Source: DASZIT01 sp052143315 (GTDB taxonomy: Bacteria; Actinomycetota; Acidimicrobiia; Acidimicrobiales; RAAP-2). Taken from it: 64,000 bases of DNA. Below are positions 1 through 7,759 of this stretch, piece by piece (the first letter of the stretch is position 1; each line of letters starts with the position of its first letter). The notes below the pieces were generated by a model. The model worked only from the letters and a program-made list of their open reading frames with translations. It ran no database searches and had not been told where the DNA came from. The translations under genes were made by a program, and so were the position numbers. The DNA is taken from contig JBKQTE010000055.1 of the NCBI GenBank assembly GCA_052143315.1, forward strand, positions 1 to 64,000, written 5' to 3'.

Positions 1-150
1 CAGGACGGTGGGGGCCCCGACGTTTTCGTGCACTTCAGCGCGATTTCCGGTACGGGCTACCGCAATCTCGAGGAAGGCCAGAAGGTCGAATTCGAGACCA
101 ACCAAGGCCCCAAGGGCTTGCAGGCCGCGAACGTGCGCGCCATCGGCTGA
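1..150 (+). CDS. Cold-shock domain protein (CspA family), 3' end only
   Basis: The window opens inside this gene; 49 codons and a TGA stop at 148-150 remain. The readable part contains DVFVHFSAI, which is the RNP2 element of the cold-shock OB fold, then a segment matching the typical C-terminal half (EEGQKVEFE, GPKGLQAANV). Proteins of this family bind single-stranded RNA or DNA and act as RNA chaperones in the cytoplasm. Family members are about 66-70 residues, so roughly 20 residues lie outside the window. It is followed by a strong hairpin, which suggests a short monocistronic transcript. Seen: the motif and stop. Inferred: the function, from the family. Confidence 0.93.
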   Translation, partial: QDGGGPDVFVHFSAISGTGYRNLEEGQKVEFETNQGPKGLQAANVRAIG

Positions 151-172
151 CGCCGATCTTCAAGCAGTCAAC

Positions 173-209
173 GACAGAACCCCGTCTCTCTGCGAGGCGG
201 GGTTCTGTC
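173..209 (+). terminator. Hairpin after the cold-shock gene
   Basis: A 16-bp stem, 173-188 against 194-209, closes a 5-base loop; it contains one G-T wobble and begins gacagaacccc. It starts 23 bases after the cold-shock stop codon. There is no downstream T tract, which is usual for high-GC actinobacterial terminators. Confidence 0.8.
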
Positions 210-218
210 AATTCCAGT

Positions 219-245
219 CCCGATTCCCGATTCCCGATTCCCGAT
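219..245. repeat. Tandem heptamer cccgatt, 3.9 copies
   Basis: Copies lie at 219-225, 226-232 and 233-239, with a partial cccgat at 240-245. The array sits between the cold-shock terminator and the end of the cysQ-like gene. A second small repeat, an 11-base direct repeat gcggacctacc at 306-316 and 334-344, overlaps the stop codon of that gene. Confidence 0.85.
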
Positions 246-339
246 GCGCCCGGCGGTTCTCCGCACCCGGCGTCCGCCCCGGCGCCGTCCATCGCCCCGA
301 TCGTGGCGGACCTACCGGTTCGGACCTCTCAGAGCGGAC

Positions 340-1098
340 CTACCAGTACGGGCGGCGTTGCCGGGTGGTCACCTCGAGTACCGCGGCCGCATACTCCTGG
401 CGGCACACCACCAGGTCGGGCAGCCACGCGTCGGGAGCGCCATAGCGCAGCGGCTCCCCGTCCAGCCGGCTGGCGTGCAGACCGCTCGCCGTCGCCACCG
501 CGACCGGGGCGCACGAGTCCCACTCGTACTGACCTCCGGCGTGCACGTAGACATCGGCGGCGCCGAGGATCACGGCGGCGATCTTCGCGCCGGCCGAACC
601 CATCGGGACCATGACGCCCCCCAGAGCCTCGGTGACGTCGTAGGCCACGTCCGGAGGGCGGCTCCGCGACACCACGACCCGCGGGGGCTCGCCGGGCGAG
701 ACCGGCGGGAGCACGGGGGGCTCGCCGGTGGAGAGCACGAGATCGAGCGCCGGCAGGGCCACGGCGCCCACGACGGCCACGCCGCCCAGGGCCATCGCCA
801 CGTGCACGGCCCAGTCGGTCCGGCCCGCCTGGCGGAACTCGCGTGTCCCGTCCAGCGGGTCGATGATCCACAAGCGACCCTCACCGGCCACGTGCTCGAG
901 CCCCTCCTCGGACCGGACGTCGTCACCGGGGTAGAGGCGCCCGAGCTCCCGCACCAGGAGCTGGTGCGACATGCGGTCGCCCGCCGCGCCGATGTCACGC
1001 AGCGCGGGGGGGTCGGCTCGCAGCTCCACCAGGGCACGGCCCGCCACCTGGGCCAGGAGGGCCGCGTCACGGTGCTCGTCGGCCAGGTCTTCGCGCAT
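340..1098 (-). CDS. CysQ/inositol-monophosphatase family phosphatase
   Basis: The 252-residue protein is of FIG/IMPase superfamily size. Visible metal-site signatures are SEEGLE (the EE motif), DPLDGTREF (the DPxDGT motif) and WDSCAP near the C-terminus, the distal WDxxA element. Members hydrolyse 3'-phosphoadenosine 5'-phosphate (sulfate assimilation) or inositol phosphates using Mg2+. The DPLDGTREF form is closer to CysQ than to inositol monophosphatases, but substrate cannot be fixed from sequence alone. The ATG at 1098 gives MREDLADEH. The gene follows the response regulator by 11 bases and is probably co-transcribed with it. The open frame extends upstream, but that part is antisense-frame noise over the regulator. 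Confidence 0.85.
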   Translation of the reverse strand: MREDLADEHRDAALLAQVAGRALVELRADPPALRDIGAAGDRMSHQLLVRELGRLYPGDDVRSEEGLEHVAGEGRLWIIDPLDGTREFRQAGRTDWAVHVAMALGGVAVVGAVALPALDLVLSTGEPPVLPPVSPGEPPRVVVSRSRPPDVAYDVTEALGGVMVPMGSAGAKIAAVILGAADVYVHAGGQYEWDSCAPVAVATASGLHASRLDGEPLRYGAPDAWLPDLVVCRQEYAAAVLEVTTRQRRPYW

Positions 1099-1109
1099 GA
1101 CCCCCTTGT

Positions 1110-1796
1110 CTAGACCAACCGCCTGTCCGTAGCCCACCTGGTCAGCTCGTGGCGCGTCGAGAGCTGCAGCTTGCGCAGGACCGACGAGACGTGCGACTCG
1201 ACCGTCTTGGCCGAGATGCTCAGGTCGCGGGCCACCTCCTTGTAGGTGTAGCCCCGGGCGATCAGGCGCAGGACCTCGCGCTCGCGTGGCGACAGCTGGT
1301 CGAGCTCGGGGTCGAGGCCGGTGGCGGGCGGGCCGCCCTGGGCGAACGCGTCGAGGACGAACCCGGCCAGCCTCGGCGAGAAGACGGCGTCGCCGGCGGC
1401 GACCCGGTAGACGGCCTGGAGGAGCTCGGGCCCCGAGATCGTCTTGGTGATGTAGCCACGGGCACCCGCCCGGATGACCTCGATCACGTCCTCGGGGGCG
1501 TCGGACACCGAGAGGGCCAGGAACTGCACCTCGGGATGGTGCGGCAGCACGCCGCGCAGCACGGCGTGACCGCCCCCTCCGGGCAGGTGCACGTCGAGCA
1601 GGACCACGTCGGGGAGCCGTTCGTTGATGAGCTCGACGGCGGCACCGGCCTCGTCGGCCTCGCCGATCACCTCGACGGCCTCGCCCAGCTCGGCCCGGAC
1701 GCCGGCCCGGAACACGGCGTGATCCTCGACCAGGAAGATCCGGGGGCGGCCCGCGGGAGGCGGCACGGCGCGGTCCGTGCCCGAACCGGTGCTCAC
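1110..1796 (-). CDS. NarL/FixJ-type response regulator
   Basis: The 228-residue protein has a receiver domain (about residues 18-140) followed by a LuxR-type helix-turn-helix. Receiver landmarks are the acidic pair in VEDH, the phospho-acceptor Asp in VVLLDVHLPG and the conserved Lys in YITKT. The output domain shows LSPREREVLRLIARG and KTVESHVSSVLRKL, the LuxR DNA-recognition signature. The GTG start at 1796 overlaps the TGA of the upstream kinase (GTGA), so the two are translationally coupled and form a cognate two-component pair. Its likely targets include the divergent PspC genes, by analogy with LiaR-type cell-envelope stress systems; this target assignment is inference. Confidence 0.93.
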   Translation of the reverse strand: MSTGSGTDRAVPPPAGRPRIFLVEDHAVFRAGVRAELGEAVEVIGEADEAGAAVELINERLPDVVLLDVHLPGGGGHAVLRGVLPHHPEVQFLALSVSDAPEDVIEVIRAGARGYITKTISGPELLQAVYRVAAGDAVFSPRLAGFVLDAFAQGGPPATGLDPELDQLSPREREVLRLIARGYTYKEVARDLSISAKTVESHVSSVLRKLQLSTRHELTRWATDRRLV

Positions 1797-3274
1797 CTGA
1801 CCCGCTCCCGGCGGGGCATGGACAGTTGGACCTCAGCCCCCTCCCCCGGCGCGGAACGGATGACGGCCTCGCCACCGAACCGGCTCATCCTGGCGCGGAT
1901 GGACTGCGCGATGCCCTGCCGGCCTTCGGGGACAGCGTCGGGGTCGAAGCCCTGACCCCGGTCCCGCACGTAGAGCATCACCGTGTCGGGCTCGACCTCT
2001 GCGTACACCGAGACCTGGTCGGCCCCGGACCACTTGGCCGAGTTCACCGTCGCCTCGCGGGCCGCATCGAGGAGGGCACGCAGAGCCTCGTCGAGCTCGC
2101 AGTCCCCCACCATCACCACCTGCACGGCGATCCCGTGGTCGGCTTCCACCTGCCGCTGCAGCAGGCCGACGCCCTCGCCCAGCATGGTGGCGTCCTCACC
2201 GATCGCCCCCGGTGGCCGGCCCTCGAACAACCAGGCTCGCAGCTCGCGCTCTTGGGCGCGGGCGAGGCGCACCACGCTCTGGGGGTCGTCGGAGGAGCGC
2301 TGGATCAGCGCCAGCGTCTGGAGCACCGAGTCGTGCACGTGGGCCGCCATCTGGGCCCGCTCCTCGGCCAGCGCCCTGGCCTGGCGCTCGGCGATGAGGT
2401 CCCGCACCAGGCTGAGCCACCAAGGGCCGAAGATGATCACGCTGGCCGCAACGACCAGGGCGGCGCCACCGACGGGGCGCAACGCGGCGGCGGTCGCGTG
2501 CCCGTCGACCAGCAGGACGATCCCGCCGGCACCGACGAGGACGCCCACGGCGACCCGCGCCATGAGCCAACGCCGTCCCTCGCCGTGGGTGTCGGCGCCG
2601 AGGAGCGGCACGACGTCCTGGTCGATGAACGCCTTCTCCGATTCGTGGGCGTTGCGCCAGATGAGGACGAACACCCCGATCGCCAGGAAGGTGGGCCAGC
2701 CGATGAACCCCACGAACCCCACGTGCAGAGTGCTGGTGATGACCGACACGGCGATCAGCAGCGGGATGAGGACGGCAGCGATCACCCGGATGCCGCGACG
2801 GTCGTTGATGGCGCGGGAGTAGATGTTGGAGGACTCGCCCTCCATGGGGATCAACAGCCAGGCCGCGGCGTACACGAGCACCATGACGCCGCTGCCGATG
2901 GCGAGAAGCACGAAGCCGATGCGGACCCACGTGGCGTCGATCCCGGTGGCCGAGGAGACGGCGCCGCAGACGCCACCCAGCACACGGTTGTCCGGGCTCC
3001 GGCGGAGGCTCCGCAGCCTCCCCCCCCCGTGGGAGTGGTGGTGCCGGCGCCGGTCCGACCAGAAGCCCCCACGGTGCGACCAGTGCCCGTTCGCTCCGCT
3101 CCAGCCCCCGTCGGGTGGGACCCACCGGCCCGTGGGCGGCACCCAGTCCCCGGGCGCGCCCCTCGGGGGTGCCGTCGGGCGGCCACCCTCCTCGAGCGGA
3201 CGCGTGCCGGGATCGGGTGCCTCTGCGATACCTCGATGATCGCGCGCCCCGGCCACGGTGGCTATCAGGGACAT
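1793..3274 (-). CDS. PspC-domain sensor histidine kinase (HisKA_3/LiaS-like)
   Basis: The ATG at 3274 is preceded by GGAGG with suitable spacing and gives 493 residues starting MSLIATVAG. After a proline/glycine/tryptophan-rich N-terminus comes a PspC domain (NRVLGGVCGAVSSATGID, then a hydrophobic helix ending AAWLLIPMEG), then additional membrane segments. The kinase part has the HisKA_3 His box (AHVHDSVLQTLALIQR) and an HATPase domain with the N box around TVNSAKWSGA and G boxes RDRGQGFDP and GEGAEVQLS. It should autophosphorylate on the His-box histidine and pass the phosphate to the overlapping NarL-type regulator. The PspC module suggests sensing of membrane or envelope stress. A longer in-frame reading exists upstream but has no ribosome binding site and overlaps the divergent gene. 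Confidence 0.92.
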   Translation of the reverse strand: MSLIATVAGARDHRGIAEAPDPGTRPLEEGGRPTAPPRGAPGDWVPPTGRWVPPDGGWSGANGHWSHRGGFWSDRRRHHHSHGGGRLRSLRRSPDNRVLGGVCGAVSSATGIDATWVRIGFVLLAIGSGVMVLVYAAAWLLIPMEGESSNIYSRAINDRRGIRVIAAVLIPLLIAVSVITSTLHVGFVGFIGWPTFLAIGVFVLIWRNAHESEKAFIDQDVVPLLGADTHGEGRRWLMARVAVGVLVGAGGIVLLVDGHATAAALRPVGGAALVVAASVIIFGPWWLSLVRDLIAERQARALAEERAQMAAHVHDSVLQTLALIQRSSDDPQSVVRLARAQERELRAWLFEGRPPGAIGEDATMLGEGVGLLQRQVEADHGIAVQVVMVGDCELDEALRALLDAAREATVNSAKWSGADQVSVYAEVEPDTVMLYVRDRGQGFDPDAVPEGRQGIAQSIRARMSRFGGEAVIRSAPGEGAEVQLSMPRRERVR

Positions 3275-3358
3275 CCCCGAGTCCTCCGGGGCGCCCTCAG
3301 GGTCGGACCAGGGTGTTGCCGGATTCCCCCGTTGGCCACGCACCGTCACGCTGGGTGC

Positions 3359-3757
3359 ATGGACACTGCACCCGCATCCGGAACCGGACCCGACGAGACC
3401 CCTGACGCCCCGACCAGCGAGGCCCACCAGCTCCCCCCGAGCCAGGAAGACGGGCACCCGGGGGGTCCCGGCTATCCCGCGCACCCCGACGACACGGGGC
3501 ACTCGGGGCACCCGGGGGGGCAACGCCTGCACCGTGTCGGCCGTGGGCGCATGCTTGCCGGCGTCGCCGCCGGCCTGGCCGACTACTTCGACGTCGACCC
3601 GACGATCGTCCGTATCGCCTTCGTCGCCCTGGCGTTCCTCGGCGGCCTGGCCGTGCCCCTGTACCTCGCCGGATGGCTGCTCATCCCCGACGAGGACTCC
3701 GACGTCTCCGTCGCCGAGGAGCTCGTGGCCCGCGAGCGGGCCCGCAGCGCCTCCTGA
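3359..3757 (+). CDS. PspC domain protein
   Basis: The 132-residue protein has a low-complexity, His/Pro/Gly-rich N-terminal half and a C-terminal PspC domain (about residues 55-115): MLAGVAAGLADYFDVDPTIV, then a single hydrophobic helix ending GWLLIPDEDSD. PspC proteins are small membrane proteins that regulate or respond to envelope stress. The gene is divergent from the PspC-containing kinase with about 85 bases between starts, a layout typical of actinobacterial LiaRS/PspC modules. The ATG at 3359 has no strong Shine-Dalgarno. Confidence 0.85.
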   Translation: MDTAPASGTGPDETPDAPTSEAHQLPPSQEDGHPGGPGYPAHPDDTGHSGHPGGQRLHRVGRGRMLAGVAAGLADYFDVDPTIVRIAFVALAFLGGLAVPLYLAGWLLIPDEDSDVSVAEELVARERARSAS

Positions 3758-3841
3758 GGCCGCGTCCCCGGGGCACGGCGACCGCGCCCCGGGGCACCGA
3801 CCGAACCGACCCACGACCGGTCACGACCGCTCACGACCGGT

Positions 3842-3886
3842 CACGACCCACACGACCCACACGACCCACACGACCCACACGACCGA
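3842..3886. repeat. Tandem 9-mer cacgaccca (five copies) before the DUF1707 gene
   Basis: Units begin at 3842, 3851, 3860, 3869 and 3878; the first four are identical and the last ends cga. A related series of cacgaccg/cacgaccc units precedes it from about 3817. The array ends 4 bases before the ribosome binding site gaggag of the DUF1707 gene, so it probably lies in the 5' untranslated region. Confidence 0.9.
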
Positions 3887-3897
3887 GAGGAGACCTG

Positions 3898-4362
3898 ATG
3901 CGCTACCGCTGGGACCCCGCCTACCCGATGGGCCGCCGCGAGACGCAGCCCTACGACGCCGACCTGCGGGCGTCGGACAACGAGCGCAACACGGTGGCCG
4001 ACAAGCTGTCGCGCCACTACGCCGAGGGCCGCCTCGACGAGGTCGAGTTCAAGAACCGCCTCGACACCGCGATGTCGGCCACCACACGCGGCCAACTCCA
4101 CGGGCTCTTCCACGACCTGCCCCCGCTGGCGAGCGCACCACCGCCCCCGCCACCGCGGCACCGCCGCATCCTGCCCTTCGTCTTGCTCGTGGCCTTCCTG
4201 GCCCTCGTGGCCGGGGCGACCATCCCCTTCTCCCCGATGTACCACGTGCCGTGGCTGCTGTTCGCGCTCGTGGGGTTCGTGCTGTGGCGCCGCATGGCGG
4301 GCCGGCCCCATTGGCACCCCCACCACGAGGACGGCCACCCGAGCTCCGTGACGGACCGCTGA
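3898..4362 (+). CDS. DUF1707 (SHOCT-like) membrane protein
   Basis: The 154-residue protein starts at an ATG preceded by gaggagacct. Residues about 22-75 form a DUF1707 domain: LRASDNERNTVADKLSRHY, then AEGRLDEVEFKNRLDTAMSA, the amphipathic SHOCT-like module. A proline-rich linker leads to two hydrophobic helices (ILPFVLLVAFLALVAGA and VPWLLFALVGFVLW) and a His-rich tail. DUF1707 proteins are common in actinobacteria and lie next to PspC and two-component genes, but their biochemical role is unknown. Co-directional with the PspC gene and possibly part of the same envelope-stress regulon. Confidence 0.82.
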   Translation: MRYRWDPAYPMGRRETQPYDADLRASDNERNTVADKLSRHYAEGRLDEVEFKNRLDTAMSATTRGQLHGLFHDLPPLASAPPPPPPRHRRILPFVLLVAFLALVAGATIPFSPMYHVPWLLFALVGFVLWRRMAGRPHWHPHHEDGHPSSVTDR

Positions 4363-4365
4363 GCC

Positions 4366-4845
4366 GTGCGCACCGATGCCCCCCGCCACGAGACGGACGA
4401 CGGCTTCGCCGGCACGCTCCGCTCCATGGCCCTGTTCGCGGGGCTCCCGGATCGCGAGCTCGAGGACCTGGTGGCCCGCTGCGACGTCTCCCACGCCCAT
4501 CCGGGCCAGGTGGTCCAGGCCCAGGACGTGCCGGTCCGCTTCTGGCACGTCGTCGTCGGCGGTCACGCCCTGGTGCAGCACGACGGCACCCCGATCGGCC
4601 TGCTCGGCCGGGGTGACACCTGGTCGGAGCACTCGCTGCTCAACCCGCGCCCATCCCCCATCGCCGTGGTCGCCCTGTCACCGCTGACCCTGCTGACGCT
4701 GAGCCGGCGCCAGTTCTTCGAGATCCCCGAGGAGCACCCTGTCCTGGCGGGACGCCTGGTCGCCCGCTCGGCGACGTCGGCCCACCGCCTGGCCCTGCCG
4801 CTCTTCAACGCACTGGTGCACCTGGAGCGTCGAGGTCGCGGCTGA
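4366..4845 (+). CDS. Cyclic-nucleotide-binding-like domain protein
   Basis: The 159-residue protein starts at a GTG 3 bases after the DUF1707 stop, so it is probably translated from the same mRNA. The fold signature is that of a CRP-type cNMP-binding domain: LRSMALFAGLPDRELEDLV, then GQVVQAQDVPVRFWHVVVGG, and GLLGRGDTWSEHSLLN. The canonical phosphate-binding-cassette arginine and the GE(L/I)AL segment are not well conserved (GDTWSEHSLL), so ligand binding is doubtful. No helix-turn-helix follows, so it is a stand-alone domain and not a CRP-type regulator. Function is unknown; a partner role is possible. Confidence 0.75.
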   Translation: MRTDAPRHETDDGFAGTLRSMALFAGLPDRELEDLVARCDVSHAHPGQVVQAQDVPVRFWHVVVGGHALVQHDGTPIGLLGRGDTWSEHSLLNPRPSPIAVVALSPLTLLTLSRRQFFEIPEEHPVLAGRLVARSATSAHRLALPLFNALVHLERRGRG

Positions 4846-4935
4846 ATCGATGGCGTCCGGGGTCCCGGTACGATTGGCGACCTGCCCGTGTCGCCGTCGG
4901 TGGCGACGTCGAACGTCCCTGAGGAGATCTCCCTA

Positions 4936-7179
4936 ATGCGCACCCTGGCCGGGTGGTGTGTCCGTCATCGTCGCGTCGTCGTCCTGCTGTGGCTGCTCGT
5001 CCTCGTGACCTCCATCTTCACCGTGCAGCAGGTCGGAACGGACTACTCGAACAACTTCAACTTCCCCCACACCGAGTCGTTCGAGGCCATCAACCTCCTG
5101 AAGTCGGTCGCTCCGGCCCAATCCGGTGACACCGAGGAGGTGGTCTTCGGCACCTCGGGCAGCACGCGCCTCACCGACCCCGCGGTCGGGCTGCGCATCA
5201 ACAAGATGGTCGAGGAGATCAACGCACTACCCAACGTGACGGCGGTGACCAGCCCCTATGACTCCTCGGGGAACCTCGTCGACTCCGCCAACGTCAACTC
5301 GGACCAGACCGTCGGGTTCTTCCAGGTCACCTTCGACAAGCAGACCAACGCCATCTCGGACAGCGAGGCCAAGACTTTCGTCGACACGGTGACCCGCTCC
5401 TCGGGTGACGGGCTGACGGTGGCCGTCACGGGCCAGCTGGCGGAACAGGCCAACAAGGTGTCGTTCAGCAGCACGGGCCTCGGGGTGCTGCTGGCGTTGA
5501 TCGTGCTGCTCCTGGTCTTCGGCTCCCTCTTCGCCGCCATCCTGCCGATCATCTCGGCCCTCTTCGCCCTGGGCACCGCGGTCGGTGTGATCGGGCTCCT
5601 CAGTCACGCCCTCGGCATGCCGTCGATCTCACCCGAGCTCATGCTCCTGATCGGACTGGGTGTCGGCGTCGACTACGCCCTGTTCATCGTGACGCGGCAC
5701 CGGCAGGGCCTCGTGGCCGGCCGGGACGTCGAGTCCTCCATCGTCAACGCCGTGAACACCTCGGGCCGAGCGGTGCTCTTCGCCGGGATCATCGTGTGCA
5801 TCGCCCTCTTGGGCATGTTCGCGCTGGGTGTCAGCTTCCTCTACGGGCTGGCGGTGGCCGCCGCCATCGGCGTCGCCCTCACCATGGTGGCGGCCCTCAC
5901 CCTCCTGCCGGCGATGCTGGGCTTCATCGGTCCCAAGGTGATGAGCCGAAAGCAGAAGAGGAACCTGGCCGAGAGCGGGCCGCGCATCGTGGGCGCCGAC
6001 AGCAAGGGCTTCTGGCCCAACTGGGCTGACCGCGTGCAGCGGAGGCCGTGGCTGTCGGCGGGGGTGGCGCTGGTGCTCATCATCGTGATCGCCCTCCCCT
6101 TCTTCTCGCTCCGGCTCGGCTCGGCGGACCAGGGGACGGACCCCGCCGGCACCCCGACCCGGGTGGCCTTCGACATGCTCTCCAAGGGTTTCGGTCCCGG
6201 CTTCAACGGGCCACTCATGCTGGTCGGCGTGGTCCAGCCCGACCAGCATGCCGTCATCGACACCGTGGTGCAGGACGTGTCACACCAGGCGGACGTGGCC
6301 CGCGTGGCGAAGCCGATCTACATCCCGAGCAAGACCGGCACGGGCGACGTCGTGCTGGTCAACGTCTACCCCGGCTCGGCCCCCCAGGACGCGAGCACGA
6401 CGGATCTGGTCAACCACCTCCGTGGCGACACCATCCCCCAGGCGGTGGGCACCTCGGGGGTCAACATCCTGGTCGGCGGTACGACGGCGATCTACATCGA
6501 CTTCGCCAACGTGCTCAGCTCAAAGCTCCCGCTCTTCATCGGGCTGGTGGTGCTGCTGTCCTTCCTGCTCCTCATGACGGTGTTCCGCAGCTTCGTCATT
6601 CCGCTCACGGCCGCCTGCATGAACCTGCTCTCCATCGGGGCCGCCTTCGGCATCGTGGTCGCGGTCTTCCAGTGGGGCGACCTCGGCGGGTTGATCGGGC
6701 TCAGCGGCACCAGCCCCGTCGAGGCCTTCCTCCCGGTGATGCTCTTCGCGATCCTGTTCGGTCTGTCGATGGACTACCAGGTGTTCCTGGTCAGCCGGAT
6801 GCACGAGGAGTACATCAAGTCGGGTGGGGACAACAAGGTGGCGGTGCGCAACGGCCTGGCCGCGACGGGCAAGACGATCACCGCCGCCGCCCTGATCATG
6901 ATCCTGGTCTTCGGCTCCTTCATCCTGGGAGGCCAGAGGGTGATCAAGGAGTTCGGGATCGGGCTCGCGGGCGGCATCGCCGTCGACGCGATCTTCATCC
7001 GCATGGCGATCGTGCCGTCCCTCATGATGCTCTTCGGCAAGGCGAACTGGTGGTTCCCCGCCTGGCTCGACCGGGCGCTCCCCAGGCTCTCGGTCGACGC
7101 CGACGACGTGGCGTCCCACCCGGTCGGCGAGGGCGACGCCGAAGCCGAGCCTGAGCTGGCGGGAACGGCCACGCCCTAG
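4936..7179 (+). CDS. MMPL/RND family transporter
   Basis: The ATG at 4936, preceded by gaggagatct, gives 747 residues. The architecture is typical of MmpL (YdfJ-like) proteins: one N-terminal helix, a periplasm-like soluble domain, a block of five to six helices, then the same arrangement repeated. The two signature motifs are GVDYALFIVTRHRQG in the first helix block and GLSMDYQVFLVSRMHEEY in the second, carrying the Asp-Tyr pairs used for proton coupling. Such proteins export lipids, glycolipids or drugs. No lipid-synthesis or acyltransferase gene is adjacent, so the substrate is unknown. Confidence 0.9.
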   Translation: MRTLAGWCVRHRRVVVLLWLLVLVTSIFTVQQVGTDYSNNFNFPHTESFEAINLLKSVAPAQSGDTEEVVFGTSGSTRLTDPAVGLRINKMVEEINALPNVTAVTSPYDSSGNLVDSANVNSDQTVGFFQVTFDKQTNAISDSEAKTFVDTVTRSSGDGLTVAVTGQLAEQANKVSFSSTGLGVLLALIVLLLVFGSLFAAILPIISALFALGTAVGVIGLLSHALGMPSISPELMLLIGLGVGVDYALFIVTRHRQGLVAGRDVESSIVNAVNTSGRAVLFAGIIVCIALLGMFALGVSFLYGLAVAAAIGVALTMVAALTLLPAMLGFIGPKVMSRKQKRNLAESGPRIVGADSKGFWPNWADRVQRRPWLSAGVALVLIIVIALPFFSLRLGSADQGTDPAGTPTRVAFDMLSKGFGPGFNGPLMLVGVVQPDQHAVIDTVVQDVSHQADVARVAKPIYIPSKTGTGDVVLVNVYPGSAPQDASTTDLVNHLRGDTIPQAVGTSGVNILVGGTTAIYIDFANVLSSKLPLFIGLVVLLSFLLLMTVFRSFVIPLTAACMNLLSIGAAFGIVVAVFQWGDLGGLIGLSGTSPVEAFLPVMLFAILFGLSMDYQVFLVSRMHEEYIKSGGDNKVAVRNGLAATGKTITAAALIMILVFGSFILGGQRVIKEFGIGLAGGIAVDAIFIRMAIVPSLMMLFGKANWWFPAWLDRALPRLSVDADDVASHPVGEGDAEAEPELAGTATP

Positions 7180-7327
7180 ATGTGACGACCGGGGACGTTG
7201 TCCCTGGACGGACGGAGACACATTTCCTCTATTGGCAAGGTCCACATAGGGGTAATCCGGCGCGCCGGGCGCAGGCGCGGACCTTTGGCCCTGGTGGGGC
7301 CGGCGCCGGTTGCGCATGATCAGGTGA

Positions 7328-7348
7328 TGCGCAGCGAACCGCTGCGCG
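7328..7348. other. Perfect hairpin between MMPL gene and a small ORF
   Basis: An 8-bp perfect stem gcgcagcg/cgctgcgc closes a 3-base loop aac. The gap 7180-7406 otherwise holds no recognisable gene. It may be a terminator for the MMPL transcript or a structure in the leader of the next small ORF; a 27-codon ORF (7327-7410) overlaps it and ends in an ATGA overlap with the next start. Confidence 0.5.
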
Positions 7349-7406
7349 CATTCGCGCTCGGAGGCCAGATGCGTGCGGTGTTCATCCGGCTGGTGGCCGC
7401 ACTCCG

Positions 7407-7673
7407 ATGAACGACGGCGATCTGACGATGCGCGCCCGCAACGCGATCATGGATGTCGCCGCCGACCAGGCCGGGCTGGCGGTCGGGCCGATCCAGGCGG
7501 TGCGCGGCTGGGGAGAGATCCTCTTCGTCCGGGTCCATGCGCACCTTCGGGGCTGGCCGTCCCACGAGGCGCGGGACGTGCAGGAGCTGTTGCAGCACCG
7601 GTTCCAGGAGGCCGTGCGGGAGGCGCTCGACGGTGACCGGTGCACGGTGAGCGTGATCTGGAGCACCGACTGA
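7407..7673 (+). CDS. Small hypothetical protein
   Basis: The 88-residue protein starts at an ATG at 7407. It is not recognised. Visible features are an Ala-rich start, a beta-like segment WGEILFVRVHAHLRGWP and a helical stretch DVQELLQHRFQEAVREALDG, ending in a hydrophobic strand TVSVIW. Composition and third-position GC are as expected for a coding frame here, and an alpha/beta fold is plausible. An opposite-strand ORF over the same bases looks less protein-like. Confidence 0.45.
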   Translation: MNDGDLTMRARNAIMDVAADQAGLAVGPIQAVRGWGEILFVRVHAHLRGWPSHEARDVQELLQHRFQEAVREALDGDRCTVSVIWSTD

Positions 7674-7693
7674 GCCGGCCTCGCACGTGAGGC

Positions 7694-7750
7694 GAGTGCG
7701 CGTGCGCGCTCCGGGGCATGGCGCGTGCGCGCGAGGCGCTTACGCGCGTG
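7694..7750. repeat. Alternating purine-pyrimidine (GC/GT) tract with direct repeat
   Basis: Between a small ORF and the aldo/keto reductase end, the sequence is dominated by alternating CG/TG steps; gcgcgtgcgcgc occurs twice (near 7697 and 7724). Such tracts can adopt left-handed Z-DNA under supercoiling. No gene is present. Confidence 0.6.
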
Positions 7751-7759
7751 ACCCTGCCC

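Noticed and set aside
1826..3757. A 643-residue plus-strand frame reading into the PspC gene
   Set aside because: Only its last 132 residues are protein-like; the rest is antisense to the histidine kinase. The PspC start was set at 3359.
3842..3886. Tandem 9-mers considered as a CRISPR-like array
   Set aside because: Units are contiguous without spacers and far too short; no cas genes are present.
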